Positions 1 to 8,201 are shown, counted from the stretch's first letter. The stretch is DNA of 64,000 nucleotides from Planctomycetota bacterium (GCA_023150475.1 JAKLKU010000006.1:1-64000), one strand, 5' to 3'. Translations and numbers: made by a program. Notes: a model not told the origin generated them from the sequence alone.

Positions 1-1
1 G

Positions 2-664
2 GTCGTGATCGGGGCGACTTCCGACGGACACAAGGAGCTGCTCGCCGTGCACGACGGCGTACGCGAGAGCGAGCAGTCGTGGAAGGAAGTCCTGCTCGAT
101 CTCAAACAGCGCGGGCTGGAGACCTCGCCGGAGGTCGCGGCGGGTGACGGCGCACTGGGCTTCTGGAAAGCGCTGCCGAAGGTCTTCCCCAAGACACGCA
201 CGCAGCGCTGCTGGGTGCACAAGACCGCCAACGTGCTGAACTACCTGCCGCGCCACGCGCACGCTGAGGCCAAGTCGAAGCTGCACGAGATCTGGATGGC
301 GGCGACGCGAGAGAAAGCCGAGCGCGCCTTCGATCACTTCGTCAGCGTTTACCAGGCGAAGCATCCGAAGGCCGTCGAGTGCCTCGCGAAGGACCGCGAC
401 GTGCTCCTGACCTTCTACGACTTCCCGGCCGAGCATTGGCTACACCTGCGCACGACCAACCCGATCGAATCGACCTTCGCGACCGTGCGGCTGCGCACGA
501 CGCGCACCAAGGGCTGCGGCTCGCGCCTGGCGACGCTCACGATGGTCTTCAAGCTCGCCCAGGTCGCGCAGCGCTCATGGCGCAAGCTCAACGGCACCGA
601 TCAGCTCGCCGACATCATCCGCGGCGTGCGCTTCAAGGACGGCATCAAGGTCATCGCCGCGTGA
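2..664 (+). CDS. IS256-family (Mutator type) transposase, C-terminal 220 residues
   Basis: This is the catalytic C-terminal part of a DDE transposase that moves the surrounding insertion sequence; the N-terminal half and first catalytic aspartate lie before the window. Visible family marks are the ATSDGHKELLAV strand, the second acidic residue in AAGDGALGFWKAL, the CWVHKTANVLNYLP block, and the third catalytic residue, Glu, in RTTNPIEST, followed by an Arg-rich helix. The frame is open to the left edge, so it is partial, and a GTG at position 5 is not its true start. It ends at TGA 662-664, just before the inverted repeat. Nothing in the visible part suggests inactivation. Confidence 0.9.
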   Translation, partial: VVIGATSDGHKELLAVHDGVRESEQSWKEVLLDLKQRGLETSPEVAAGDGALGFWKALPKVFPKTRTQRCWVHKTANVLNYLPRHAHAEAKSKLHEIWMAATREKAERAFDHFVSVYQAKHPKAVECLAKDRDVLLTFYDFPAEHWLHLRTTNPIESTFATVRLRTTRTKGCGSRLATLTMVFKLAQVAQRSWRKLNGTDQLADIIRGVRFKDGIKVIAA

Positions 665-1468
665 TCTGCTCAACTCACCGTCCACAACTCTTGACCATTC
701 CTCGTCGGAAAAGGGCGACTCCACTAGGCCTCGTTCTCGCGCGAGGAGCGAACTGAGGTGATCCGCGTGTTGGACGATCGGCAAGCACCGCTCGACCTGA
801 GGCAAGAGTATCTCGTCCGACTCCCCCAAGGTGTGGTGCAGCCGGACGACATCGCACACGGCGGCGGGCAGACCCCACTGCCGGCACATCCTCGCGCCGA
901 GGTCGGCATGCTGCATGCCGTATGCGGCTGTTTCAGCCGCGATCAGGCTGGGTGGCGCGAGCCAGCCGTGGACGGTGAACTCCGACATGGCCTGCGGGTC
1001 GTGCTCGAAGAGTAGGAACCTGCCGACGTCGTGCAGCAAGCCCGCCATGTACGCGGCCTGAGGGTCGATGCCGATCGATCGGTCCTCGGCGATGTCGTGT
1101 GCGATCACCGCGACTTGGTTAGCGTGTTGCCAGAGCTCGAAGTGCTCGCGCGTGGTCGGTGGGAACACGCGTAGGACCGCGATCGAAGCAGTAAGCTCCG
1201 ACACTGCCCGCGAGCCCATGTGCACGATGGCCTCGGGGATCGACTCGATCGGCTCCGGGGGAAGTGGGACCTCGACGCTCGCGATCCGCATGACTTGACC
1301 GGCGATGGAGGCATCGAGCTCAGCGATGCGAGCGACGTCTTCGGCAAACGTCGGCGAATGGACGTCGAGTTCGGTCATCTCGAGCGCGGCGCGAGGTAGC
1401 GGGGGAAGCGTCTCGAGCGTGCGCGCGATGCGCTGACCTTCCCGCGAACGTACGTTCAACTCGCTCAT
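575..1468 (-). CDS. HDOD-domain signalling protein with IS-derived C-terminus
   Basis: HDOD domains are HD-fold regulatory modules, usually without confirmed phosphohydrolase activity, found in bacterial signalling proteins. The 297-residue product starts MSELNVRSREG and has the HDOD pattern: LPPLPRAALEM near the N-terminus, AAYMAGLLHDVGRFLLFEHDP in the middle, and VRLHHTLGE later. The start at 1468 is chosen because AGAGGAG lies eight bases upstream. From about residue 249 the frame enters the inverted repeat and antisense strand of the IS256 element. The last 45 or so residues are therefore not original, but the HDOD core (roughly residues 20-220) is intact. It converges with, and overlaps by 90 bases, the transposase gene. 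Confidence 0.8.
   Translation of the reverse strand: MSELNVRSREGQRIARTLETLPPLPRAALEMTELDVHSPTFAEDVARIAELDASIAGQVMRIASVEVPLPPEPIESIPEAIVHMGSRAVSELTASIAVLRVFPPTTREHFELWQHANQVAVIAHDIAEDRSIGIDPQAAYMAGLLHDVGRFLLFEHDPQAMSEFTVHGWLAPPSLIAAETAAYGMQHADLGARMCRQWGLPAAVCDVVRLHHTLGESDEILLPQVERCLPIVQHADHLSSLLARERGLVESPFSDEEWSRVVDGELSRSRGDDLDAVLEAHAADDVGELIGAVELAP
679..703. repeat. Terminal inverted repeat of the IS256-type element (right end)
   Basis: Fifteen bases after the transposase stop lies CGTCCACAACTCTTGACCAT and a few more bases, resembling terminal repeats of IS256-family elements. Read on the minus strand it encodes residues Glu-Glu-Trp-Ser-Arg-Val-Val-Asp-Gly of the neighbouring HDOD frame, so the present end of that protein is IS-derived. 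The matching left repeat is outside the window. Confidence 0.55.
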
Positions 1469-2168
1469 CGTGGGCACTCCTCTCGCACCCTTGTCGACGC
1501 CTGACCCGCCCAGGTTGATCCATTCAACACCGTAGCGAGGGGAGAATCGCGCGCGCGACCGACGATCTCTGCGCTGTGCGAGCTCTCGTGCTGGGCCGGA
1601 TCGAACCGACCGGCGCGGGCTGGCGAAGTGCACAGTGCAGGAGAGCCCCTTCCGGTTTGATGTAGTCCAACGAGGGGACGAGCGGCCGTCTCCGGGAGCC
1701 CCGATGCGGGGGCGGGAGATGGGCTTGGATGGAAGACAGACAGGAGCTGCTCGGCGCAGCGGCCGACCAGACCGGCCTGGCGGTCGGGGGGGCGGCTGTG
1801 CGAAACGGTGGCCGGAGCGTGGGCGACGGCTCGCGGCGGTATGGCGTGCCGGAGATGCAGGCGCTGCTCGGCGAGTTTGAGCGGGGCGGCGACTCGTTCG
1901 GCGAGTTCTGCGCGCGGCGCAAGAGGCCAATCGTGGTGCCAACGGTTCGCGCTCCGATCGCCTGGACTGGTAAGCGCCCGCTGCTTGTCCATCAACGTCT
2001 GGCAACTCTGCAGACTGATCGTCTGGACCTGAGGCTCAAGTGCGAAGCTGTTCGGCTCGAGGCGCACCGCTCGCACGACGCCGTCCATGAAGCCTGCTCG
2101 CCAGCGACCACTGATCTCACGAGCCGCACCGACCAGCCGCCGCGCCTTGCGATCTGTGACGCCGGCTC
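1469..2168. other. 700-base gap with insertion-sequence debris
   Basis: No complete gene is convincing here. Long open frames exist on both strands but have Arg/Pro-rich shadow composition. The one recognisable piece is the IS66 TnpA-like fragment at 1834-1920. A minus-strand stretch around 1990-2150 also reads as fairly ordinary protein (for example SGRWRAGFMDGVVRAVRLE), but it has no clear start or homology that I recognise. The region looks like accumulated remnants next to the IS256 copy. Confidence 0.5.
1834..1920 (+). pseudogene. IS66-like TnpA N-terminal fragment
   Basis: About 29 codons read RRYGVPEMQALLGEFERGG and then FGEFCARR, matching the helix-turn-helix start of small accessory proteins of IS66-type elements (pattern: ALLxEFExSGxSxxxFCxRRG). 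The expected continuation after the Cys-Ala-Arg-Arg is missing and the frame drifts into unrelated sequence. This is a relic, not a working gene. Assignment is by motif memory only. Confidence 0.35.
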
Positions 2169-3191
2169 CTAACCGCCGCGCTTGTGCATCTCTAGGTGCG
2201 GGTTCTGCGCGAGTTTCTCGCGGCCGGCGGACGCGCCGCGTGACAGCTCGGCGAGCCGCGCCTCGGCGCCGCGATCGGCGCGCGAGCGCCAGCTCGACGC
2301 GATGAGCTCGGCGAACTCGGTCTCGCTCGCGTCCGAGCGCAGCACGTCGCGCAGGTTGATTCCGACAGTCGCATATAGGCAGCGATACCACATGCCGTCG
2401 GCGGTCAGACGACTGCGATCGCACGAGCGACAGAACGGCGACGTGGTCGACGCGATGATGCCGAAGACCGTACCGTCGGGGAGACGGAAGCGTTCGGCGG
2501 GCGCGGTGGAGACTTCGCGTACCGGCTCGATCCGACCGTAGTGCTGCGCGAGACGCTCGAGCATCTTCGCGCGCGAGAGCACGTGTTCTGGCCGCCAGCG
2601 CGTCGCGCCGCCGACGTCCATGTACTCGATGTAGCGCAGCTCGGCGCCGACCGACTTCGCGTACTCGAGCAAGTCGCAGAGCTCGCCGTCGTTCGCACCC
2701 TTGATCATCACGGCGTCGAGCTTGAGTTCGGGGAAGCCCGCGTCGCGCGCAGCTTGGATGCCCGCGAGCACTCGACCGAGATCATCGCGACGCGCGAGCG
2801 CGCGGAACGTCTCCGGACTGAGCGTGTCGAGGCTGACGGTGACGCGCTTGAGACCCGCTTCGCGCAGCTCGCGAGCTTGCTCGACCAGCAGCACGCCATT
2901 CGTGGTCAACGCGAGGTCGGCGAGCTTCGGATTCGCCGCTAGCAGCCGCAAGAGGTTCGCGAGCTCGCGCCGCAGCAGCGGCTCGCCGCCGGTGATCCGC
3001 ACCTTGTCGACGCCGAGCGACGTGAAGACGCCGACGACGCGCGCGATCTCCTCGAACGAGAGGATGCTGCGCTTGGGCAGCCACTTGTACTGCTCCTCGG
3101 GCATGCAGTACGCGCAACGGAGGTTGCAGCGGTCGGTGACCGAGACTCGCAAGTTGCGCAGCGGTCGTTGCAGCGTGTCGAGCACGTTCAT
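2169..3191 (-). CDS. moaA: GTP 3',8-cyclase MoaA (molybdenum cofactor biosynthesis)
   Basis: This radical-SAM enzyme converts GTP to 3',8-cyclo-7,8-dihydro-GTP, the first step of molybdopterin synthesis in the cytoplasm. The 340-residue product has the radical-SAM cluster motif CNLRCAYC near residue 20, a GGEPLLR SAM-binding segment, and the second cluster motif FCRSCDRSRLT followed by a third Cys about 13 residues on. It ends in the Gly-Gly tail needed in the MoaA family. The start at 3191 (MNVLDTLQRP) gives the usual length; upstream in-frame sequence is Arg-rich shadow. It is divergent from the molybdenum-enzyme operon starting at 3458, a sensible partnership since the NarG/NxrA-like subunit needs bis-MGD cofactor. 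Confidence 0.95.
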   Translation of the reverse strand: MNVLDTLQRPLRNLRVSVTDRCNLRCAYCMPEEQYKWLPKRSILSFEEIARVVGVFTSLGVDKVRITGGEPLLRRELANLLRLLAANPKLADLALTTNGVLLVEQARELREAGLKRVTVSLDTLSPETFRALARRDDLGRVLAGIQAARDAGFPELKLDAVMIKGANDGELCDLLEYAKSVGAELRYIEYMDVGGATRWRPEHVLSRAKMLERLAQHYGRIEPVREVSTAPAERFRLPDGTVFGIIASTTSPFCRSCDRSRLTADGMWYRCLYATVGINLRDVLRSDASETEFAELIASSWRSRADRGAEARLAELSRGASAGREKLAQNPHLEMHKRGG

Positions 3192-3200
3192 GGCTCCGCG

Positions 3201-3206
3201 AGCATA
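3201..3206 (-). promoter_or_regulatory. Possible -10 element for moaA (TATGCT)
   Basis: On the minus strand TATGCT lies nine bases before the moaA ATG, which would give a leader of only a couple of bases. A GGAG also sits just before the ATG, so normal initiation is possible too. No good -35 was seen. Confidence 0.3.
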
Positions 3207-3415
3207 CCGCGCGAACCGCGACCCGCTCTCGTGTCGCCGTTCGAGGCACGGCGCGCGCGGATTGAATGCTGCGAGCGGCGCCGGCACCGGACGACGTCGC
3301 GTCGCTCGGGGAACACCGCTCCACACTCGTCGAGCGTAGACCCGTACTGCGCATCACGTCGGACTCCAGCTTCGCTCTTCGGCGCATTCGCTACGGCGAC
3401 GTACGGATCGACAAA

Positions 3416-3439
3416 CGGACTTGTAGACCAGAAAGTCCG
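3416..3439. promoter_or_regulatory. Inverted repeat upstream of the Rrf2 gene, candidate operator
   Basis: CGGACTT and AAGTCCG form a perfect 7-bp inverted repeat around a 10-bp spacer, ending 18 bases before the Rrf2 start codon. Rrf2 proteins (IscR, NsrR) are dimers that often repress their own operon from such dyads, so autoregulation is the natural guess. The sequence does not match the E. coli NsrR or IscR consensus. It could also be a weak hairpin in the leader. Confidence 0.4.
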
Positions 3440-3457
3440 CAATAGGAGTTCCGAACG

Positions 3458-3952
3458 ATGCTCACACCCATGGTCGGCTACGCGGCGACGGCGCTCGGCT
3501 ACGTCGCAACTCGCGCAAGCGGCCCCGTGAGAGTCCACGAGATCGCCGCGGCGACGTCGATCCCGGGCCCGTACCTCGCGAAGATCCTGCACCGGCTCTC
3601 GCGTAGCGGTTATGTCACCGCGCAACGAGGAATCGGCGGCGGCGTGAGCCTCGCGATCGATCCGGCGAGCGTGACGCTGCTCGACCTGTGCCGCGTGCTC
3701 GAAGACCCGATCCTGCACGCTCAATGCCTGCTCGGCGGCGGAGCTTGCAGCGACGACAAGGCGTGTCCGGCGCACGAGTTCCAGAGCGGGATCCGCAGCC
3801 GTCAGCTTGACTTCCTCGCCGGGACGACGTTGCACGAGATCGGCGTGTACGACGAGCGCAGACGTCAGGCGGCGGCGAGGGCTGCGCCGCGGGCGCGGAG
3901 CCCGCACGCGAGTGCGGCGCGACGCAAGACCCAGCGTAGGAGCACGCGCTGA
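3458..3952 (+). CDS. Rrf2-family transcriptional regulator (IscR/NsrR-like)
   Basis: Rrf2 regulators bind DNA through an N-terminal winged helix and commonly sense Fe-S status, NO or redox through a cluster held by three cysteines. This 164-residue protein has the typical start (MLTPMVGYAATALGYVA), the recognition region IPGPYLAKILHRLSRSGYV and the wing QRGIGGGVSLA. Three cysteines follow in CLLGGGACSDDKACP (spacing 6 and 5), the position where IscR/NsrR bind their cluster. GGAG precedes the ATG. It is the first gene of the redox operon, 25 bases before the next gene, so it probably controls that operon. The last 30 residues are Arg/Ala-rich and probably disordered. Confidence 0.88.
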   Translation: MLTPMVGYAATALGYVATRASGPVRVHEIAAATSIPGPYLAKILHRLSRSGYVTAQRGIGGGVSLAIDPASVTLLDLCRVLEDPILHAQCLLGGGACSDDKACPAHEFQSGIRSRQLDFLAGTTLHEIGVYDERRRQAAARAAPRARSPHASAARRKTQRRSTR

Positions 3953-3977
3953 CGCGCGGGACAAAGGGACGGCCCAA

Positions 3978-5900
3978 GTGCTCGACACGGTTCGCATGCG
4001 AGTCGAAGTGCCTGGCGACGCGTACCACCGCGAGCTGGTCGCTTGTCAGACCGCGTGCCCGGTGCGCACCGACGCGCGCGGCTACGTCCGAGCGATCGCC
4101 GAGGGTCGCTTCGAGGACGCCTATCTGATCGCGCGCGGTCCGAATCCTTTCGCGTCGATCTGCGGGCGCATCTGCGGAGCGCCGTGCGAAGCGAATTGCC
4201 GGCGCGGACGCGTGCCGCGCGTCGACGACGACGGCAGCCTGGTCGCGCACGACAAGCCGGTCGCGATCCGCGCGCTCAAGCGCTTCGTGTGCGAACGCTT
4301 CGGGCCGGAAGCGCGTCCGCCCGACGACGTGCTCGCCGCGTTGCGCGCGCACGAGCCCATGATCGGCGCCGGCCCGGAGGAGCTCGCGGCGTTGTTGCGC
4401 GCGGGCGTCGCGGGCCGCTTCGTCCCCGCGAACGGCGAGTCGATCGCGATCATCGGCGCGGGACCGGCGGGGTTGTCGGCGGCGCACGATCTGGCGCTCC
4501 TCGGCTTCCGCCCTATCGTCTACGAGACCGAGCCGGTCGCCGCGGGCATGCTCGCGGTCGGCGTGCCGGCGTATCGCTTGCCGCGCGAGCTGATCCGCCG
4601 CGAAGTCGCGGTGATCGAGGCGCTCGGCGTCGAGCTGCGCTGCGGCGTGACGATTGGCAAGGATGTGTCCTTCGCCGAGCTGCGTCGCCGCCACGCGGCG
4701 GTGCTGATCGCCGTCGGCGCGAAGGCGAGCCGCGGCCTCGGGCTACCCGGCGAAGCCGGACCGCGCGTCTACGGCGGCGTCGACATGCTCCGCGCCGTCG
4801 CGCTCGGCGAGAGCGTCGACCTCGGTCGTCGCGTGCTGGTGATCGGCGGCGGCAACGTCGCGTTCGACGTCGCGCGGACGGTCGCGCGGCAGACGGCGCT
4901 CGACGTCGCGCGCACCGCGCGCCGTGTGGACGCGGGCGGCAAGGTGCTGCTGGCGTCGCTGGAGTCGCTCGACGACATGCCCGCGGACACACTTGAGATC
5001 CTCGAAGGCGACGAGGAGGGCATCGAGCGCTTGAACGGCTGGGGGCCGCTCGAGATCCAACGCTCGAGCGACGGTGCGGTCACCGGCGTGCTCGTGCGCC
5101 GCTGCACGAGTGTGTTCGACGCGAACCGCCGTTTCGCGCCGGTCTTCGACGACGCCGAGCGCCGCGTGATCGACTGCGACACCGTGTTGCTCGCGGTCGG
5201 CCAGTTGCCGAACCTCAGTTTCCTGCGCGACGGCGGCACCGACGTGCAGGAGCTGCGGCCCGGGTGGCCGAAGGTCGACGCCAAGACGCTGCTGACCACG
5301 GCGCCGAACGTCTTCGTCGCGGGCGACCTCGCGCACGGCACGCGGCTCTTGATCGACGCGGTCGCGTCGGGCAAGGCGGTGGCGCGCTCGATCTACGAGC
5401 ACCTCACGCGCCGCACGCTGATCGCCGAAGCGACCACCGCGCACGTCGTGCTCCCCGGCTATCGACGCGAACGCGGCTACGAAGCGCTGCGGCGCGGCGC
5501 GGTGCCGACGTTGGAGCCGGAGCACCGCTTGACGAGCCAGGACACGGTCGTCGAGCTCGGCTACGACGAAGCCGCGGCGCGGCGCGAGGCTGCACGCTGC
5601 CTCGACTGCGGCGTCGCGCCGGTGTTCGACGGTGCGCGCTGCGTGCTGTGCGGCGGCTGCGTCGACGTGTGTCCGACGCAGTGCCTCAAGCTCGTCGCGC
5701 TCGCAGAGCTCGACGGCGGCGACGCGCTTGCGAGCACGGTGCGCGCGGAGCTCGGCGCGGACGTCGACCTCGCGGAGAACACGGCGATTCTCAAGGACGA
5801 GGATCGCTGCATCCGGTGCGCACTCTGCGCGATGCGTTGCCCGACCGAGGCGATCGCGATGGAGCGCACGACCTTCTGCACGACTTGGAGGAGCGCATGA
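3978..5900 (+). CDS. GltD-like FAD/NAD(P)-dependent oxidoreductase with added Fe-S domains
   Basis: The 640-residue product resembles the small subunit of glutamate synthase and related electron-input flavoproteins. In order: an N-terminal Fe-S domain (Cys 23, 27, 62, 66, 70, 74), an FAD Rossmann motif IIGAGPAGLSAA near 158, an NAD(P) Rossmann motif IGGGNVAFD near 290, and a C-terminal double ferredoxin domain with CVLCGGCVDVCP and CIRCALCAMRCP. No glutamate synthase large subunit is nearby. Its place just ahead of Rieske and cytochrome b genes suggests it passes electrons between NAD(P)H and the quinone/Rieske-b complex, as proposed for flavoprotein subunits of anammox Rieske/b complexes. 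The GTG at 3978 is preferred because AAAGGGA precedes it; ATG 3996 is the alternative. Confidence 0.85.
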   Translation: MLDTVRMRVEVPGDAYHRELVACQTACPVRTDARGYVRAIAEGRFEDAYLIARGPNPFASICGRICGAPCEANCRRGRVPRVDDDGSLVAHDKPVAIRALKRFVCERFGPEARPPDDVLAALRAHEPMIGAGPEELAALLRAGVAGRFVPANGESIAIIGAGPAGLSAAHDLALLGFRPIVYETEPVAAGMLAVGVPAYRLPRELIRREVAVIEALGVELRCGVTIGKDVSFAELRRRHAAVLIAVGAKASRGLGLPGEAGPRVYGGVDMLRAVALGESVDLGRRVLVIGGGNVAFDVARTVARQTALDVARTARRVDAGGKVLLASLESLDDMPADTLEILEGDEEGIERLNGWGPLEIQRSSDGAVTGVLVRRCTSVFDANRRFAPVFDDAERRVIDCDTVLLAVGQLPNLSFLRDGGTDVQELRPGWPKVDAKTLLTTAPNVFVAGDLAHGTRLLIDAVASGKAVARSIYEHLTRRTLIAEATTAHVVLPGYRRERGYEALRRGAVPTLEPEHRLTSQDTVVELGYDEAAARREAARCLDCGVAPVFDGARCVLCGGCVDVCPTQCLKLVALAELDGGDALASTVRAELGADVDLAENTAILKDEDRCIRCALCAMRCPTEAIAMERTTFCTTWRSA

Positions 5901-6160
5901 GCTTGCACGCTTCCGACCCGCACGACCACGACGCGCTCCAGAGTCGAGCGCGCGGCGCGCGCCGCGACCTGCTCGGTCTCTCTTCGTTGCTCGGCCCCGA
6001 CGCGGCGCTCGTGCCGATCTCCGACATCGATGCGGGTGCGGCGTGGGGCGCCGAAGAACCCGCGTTGCCGAGCGCGTGCGGCTCGTGCGCGACGCGCTGC
6101 GGGAGCGTGGAACTCGCGCTCGCTCGCGTTGAAACCTGTGACCTGGAGCCCAAACCATGA
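5897..6160 (+). CDS. Small Cys-rich protein of the redox operon, function unknown
   Basis: An 87-residue protein starts at ATG 5897, overlapping the previous stop by four bases (ATGA) and with GGAGGAG just upstream; its own stop overlaps the Rieske start the same way. I do not recognise it. The C-terminal third contains CGSCATRCG and a further Cys (VETCD), a possible metal or small Fe-S site, after a negatively charged N-terminus rich in Asp/His (SDPHDHD). There is no signal peptide or membrane helix, so it is likely cytoplasmic and could be an assembly factor or accessory subunit of the flavoprotein. Strict translational coupling on both sides supports it being real. Confidence 0.65.
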   Translation: MSLHASDPHDHDALQSRARGARRDLLGLSSLLGPDAALVPISDIDAGAAWGAEEPALPSACGSCATRCGSVELALARVETCDLEPKP

Positions 6161-6636
6161 GCTCGAACGCCCCCATCAAGCCGTCCCGCCTCGATCCCGA
6201 GCCCGTGCCGCGTCGCGACTTCCTCGGAAAGGCGTCGCTCTGGGCGGCGGCCGCGACCGGCGTGTTCGCGACGCTAGGCATCGCACGCCTGCCGAAGGCC
6301 GCGGTGCTCTCCTCGCCGTCGCGCAAGTTCAAGGTGACGCTGCCCGAGAACCTGCCCGAAGGTCAAGCCTTCGTGCCGCCCGGCCGCTCGGTCGCGCTCT
6401 TCCGCGACAAGGAAGGCGTGCACGCGGTCTCGATCGTGTGCACGCATCTCGGTTGCATCGTCAAGCCGAACGCGAACGGCTTCGAGTGTCCGTGCCACGG
6501 TTCGCGCTTCGCCGCCGACGGAGCGGTCACCAAGGGACCGGCGCCCGCGCCGCTGCCGTGGCGCAAGGTGACCGTCGACGGCTCGGACTGCATGGTCGAC
6601 GAGGACGCAAGCGTGCCGCCGGGCACGAAGGCCTGA
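6157..6636 (+). CDS. Rieske [2Fe-2S] protein, Tat-exported
   Basis: This is the electron-transfer subunit of a Rieske/cytochrome b complex: it takes an electron from quinol at the outer face of the membrane and passes it to a cytochrome c. The 159-residue protein has a twin-arginine signal/anchor ([12 protein letters not shown] then a hydrophobic helix to about residue 45). The cluster boxes are CTHLGC (residues 95-100) and CPCHGS (111-116). By family comparison Cys95, His97, Cys111 and His114 bind the cluster and Cys100-Cys113 form the disulfide. It overlaps the preceding gene by ATGA and is two bases from cytochrome b. Confidence 0.95.
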   Translation: MSSNAPIKPSRLDPEPVPRRDFLGKASLWAAAATGVFATLGIARLPKAAVLSSPSRKFKVTLPENLPEGQAFVPPGRSVALFRDKEGVHAVSIVCTHLGCIVKPNANGFECPCHGSRFAADGAVTKGPAPAPLPWRKVTVDGSDCMVDEDASVPPGTKA

Positions 6637-6638
6637 CG

Positions 6639-8201
6639 ATGGTCGTCCTCGCTCCGCCTCCCGAGAAGCACGACGCGCTTCGGCGCTTCTTCGCGAACCT
6701 GCGCGCGACTCCGGCGCGCGTGAAGGACAGCGCGTTCCGCGGCGGAAAACCGAACACCGATCGCACTCGCTCGACGTTCGTGTTCGGGAACGTCTTCCTG
6801 CACTTGCATCCGGTGCGCACGCACCGTTGGAGCCTGCGGTGGACCGCGACGATGGGTTTGGGGATCGCGTCGCTCGCCGCGTTCTTGATCACGCTGATCA
6901 CGGGCGTGCTGCTGATGTTCTATTACAAGCCGCACCCCGCGATCGCGTACGACTCGATGAAGGACATCGCCTTCGTCGTCCCGACGGGGAACTTGATCCG
7001 CAACATCCACCGTTGGGCGGCCAACGTGATGGTGCTCACGGTGATCCTGCACATGGCGCGGGCGTTCTACACCGGCGCGTACCGGGCACCGCGCGAGTTC
7101 AATTGGCTGATCGGGATGGGGCTGTTAGTGCTCACGCTCGGCCTCTCGTTCACCGGTTACCTCTTGCCGTGGGACCAGCTCGCGTACTGGGCGATCACGA
7201 TCGGCGCGAACATCGCGCAGTCGCCGCGCGAGGTCACCGACGCGCTCGGGCTGACCGAGACCTTCGACGTCGGCGGGTTGCAGAAGCTCTTGCTGCTCGG
7301 CTCCGACACGGTCGGCGAGGAAGCGTTGATCCGCTTCTACCTTCTGCACGTGATGATCCTGCCGCTCGGGCTGGTCGCGCTGCTCTCGGTGCACTTCTGG
7401 CGCATCCGCAAGGACGGCGGGCTCGTGCGTCCGGCCGACGCCGATCGTCGCCTGGGTCCGGTGCACGCCGCGGACTATCCGGTGTTCACCGAAGAGCCGC
7501 GGAAGACCTATCAGCTCGCCGCGGTCGTGCGCGGCAAGAGCGGAGCGGTCGCGCGCGGGCCGGAGAACACCGTGCCGTCGATGCCGCACCTCTTCTACGC
7601 GGAGCTCGCGGTCACGATGTTGACGATCGCGATCTGCGTCGCGCTCGCGCTCGTCAGCGACGCGCCGCTGAAGGAGCTCGCGAACCCGCAGGTGCCCGAG
7701 AACCCGGCGAAAGCCCCGTGGTACTTCCTCGGGCTGCAGGAGCTCGTCGCCTACTCCGCGTTCATGGGCGGCGTCGGCATCCCCGGGATCGTGTTGCTCG
7801 GTCTCGGCCTGATTCCGTACCTCGATCGCGAGAAGGACGGCACCGGCGAATGGTTCGGCGGTCCGGGCGGCAAGGCGCTGGTGCTGCAAGCGCTGTTCGT
7901 CGGTTTCGGCGCGGCGCTCGCGATCGAAGCGTTCGCGATCCGCTACGGCTGGCTGCGCGAGTGGATCCCCGACATCCAGCAGCTCTGGATCACGGTGTTC
8001 AACCCAGGCACGGTGCTGACCGCGATCTACGCGGCGTACTCGATCTGGCTCGTCAAGCGTCACCAGTCGACGCGAGCTGGAGCGCTCGGACTCTTCACGT
8101 GTTTCCTGTGCGGCTTCGTGCTGCTCACGATCGTCGGCGTCTGGTTCCGCGGACCGAACTGGGACTTCTACTGGTCGCCGTCGGATTGGCCGGGGCACTG
8201 A
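6639..8201 (+). CDS. Cytochrome b of a Rieske/b complex, b6-type N-domain fused to subunit IV-like domain
   Basis: This integral membrane protein oxidises quinol and holds two b hemes. Heme ligands are His124/His138 and His237/His252; the 13 and 14 residue intervals are those of cytochrome b6 rather than mitochondrial-type cytochrome b. About eight hydrophobic helices are visible, four before and the rest after residue 320, so the b6 and subunit IV parts are joined in one 520-residue chain. The Qo-site motif PEWY is replaced by APWYF (residues 359-363), lacking the glutamate; substitutions here are known in complexes that use low-potential menaquinol. It lies between the Rieske and heptaheme cytochrome c genes with almost no spacing. 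Confidence 0.93.
   Translation: MVVLAPPPEKHDALRRFFANLRATPARVKDSAFRGGKPNTDRTRSTFVFGNVFLHLHPVRTHRWSLRWTATMGLGIASLAAFLITLITGVLLMFYYKPHPAIAYDSMKDIAFVVPTGNLIRNIHRWAANVMVLTVILHMARAFYTGAYRAPREFNWLIGMGLLVLTLGLSFTGYLLPWDQLAYWAITIGANIAQSPREVTDALGLTETFDVGGLQKLLLLGSDTVGEEALIRFYLLHVMILPLGLVALLSVHFWRIRKDGGLVRPADADRRLGPVHAADYPVFTEEPRKTYQLAAVVRGKSGAVARGPENTVPSMPHLFYAELAVTMLTIAICVALALVSDAPLKELANPQVPENPAKAPWYFLGLQELVAYSAFMGGVGIPGIVLLGLGLIPYLDREKDGTGEWFGGPGGKALVLQALFVGFGAALAIEAFAIRYGWLREWIPDIQQLWITVFNPGTVLTAIYAAYSIWLVKRHQSTRAGALGLFTCFLCGFVLLTIVGVWFRGPNWDFYWSPSDWPGH

Larger units (their letters stand above)
1..705 (+). mobile_element. Right-hand end of an IS256-family insertion sequence
   Basis: The window opens inside an insertion sequence. 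It contains the 3' part of a Mutator/IS256-type transposase followed by a terminal-inverted-repeat-like stretch at about 679-703 that includes TCCACAACTCTTGACC, a sequence typical of IS256-family ends. The left end lies outside the window. The element ends inside the 3' part of the converging HDOD gene, whose frame now runs through the inverted repeat into the element. The outer boundary is estimated to within about 10 bases because the other end and the target duplication are not visible. Confidence 0.75.

Noticed and set aside
1729-2172. 147-codon plus-strand frame as an intact gene
   Set aside because: Only about 29 codons resemble an IS66 accessory protein; the rest is shadow sequence without RBS.
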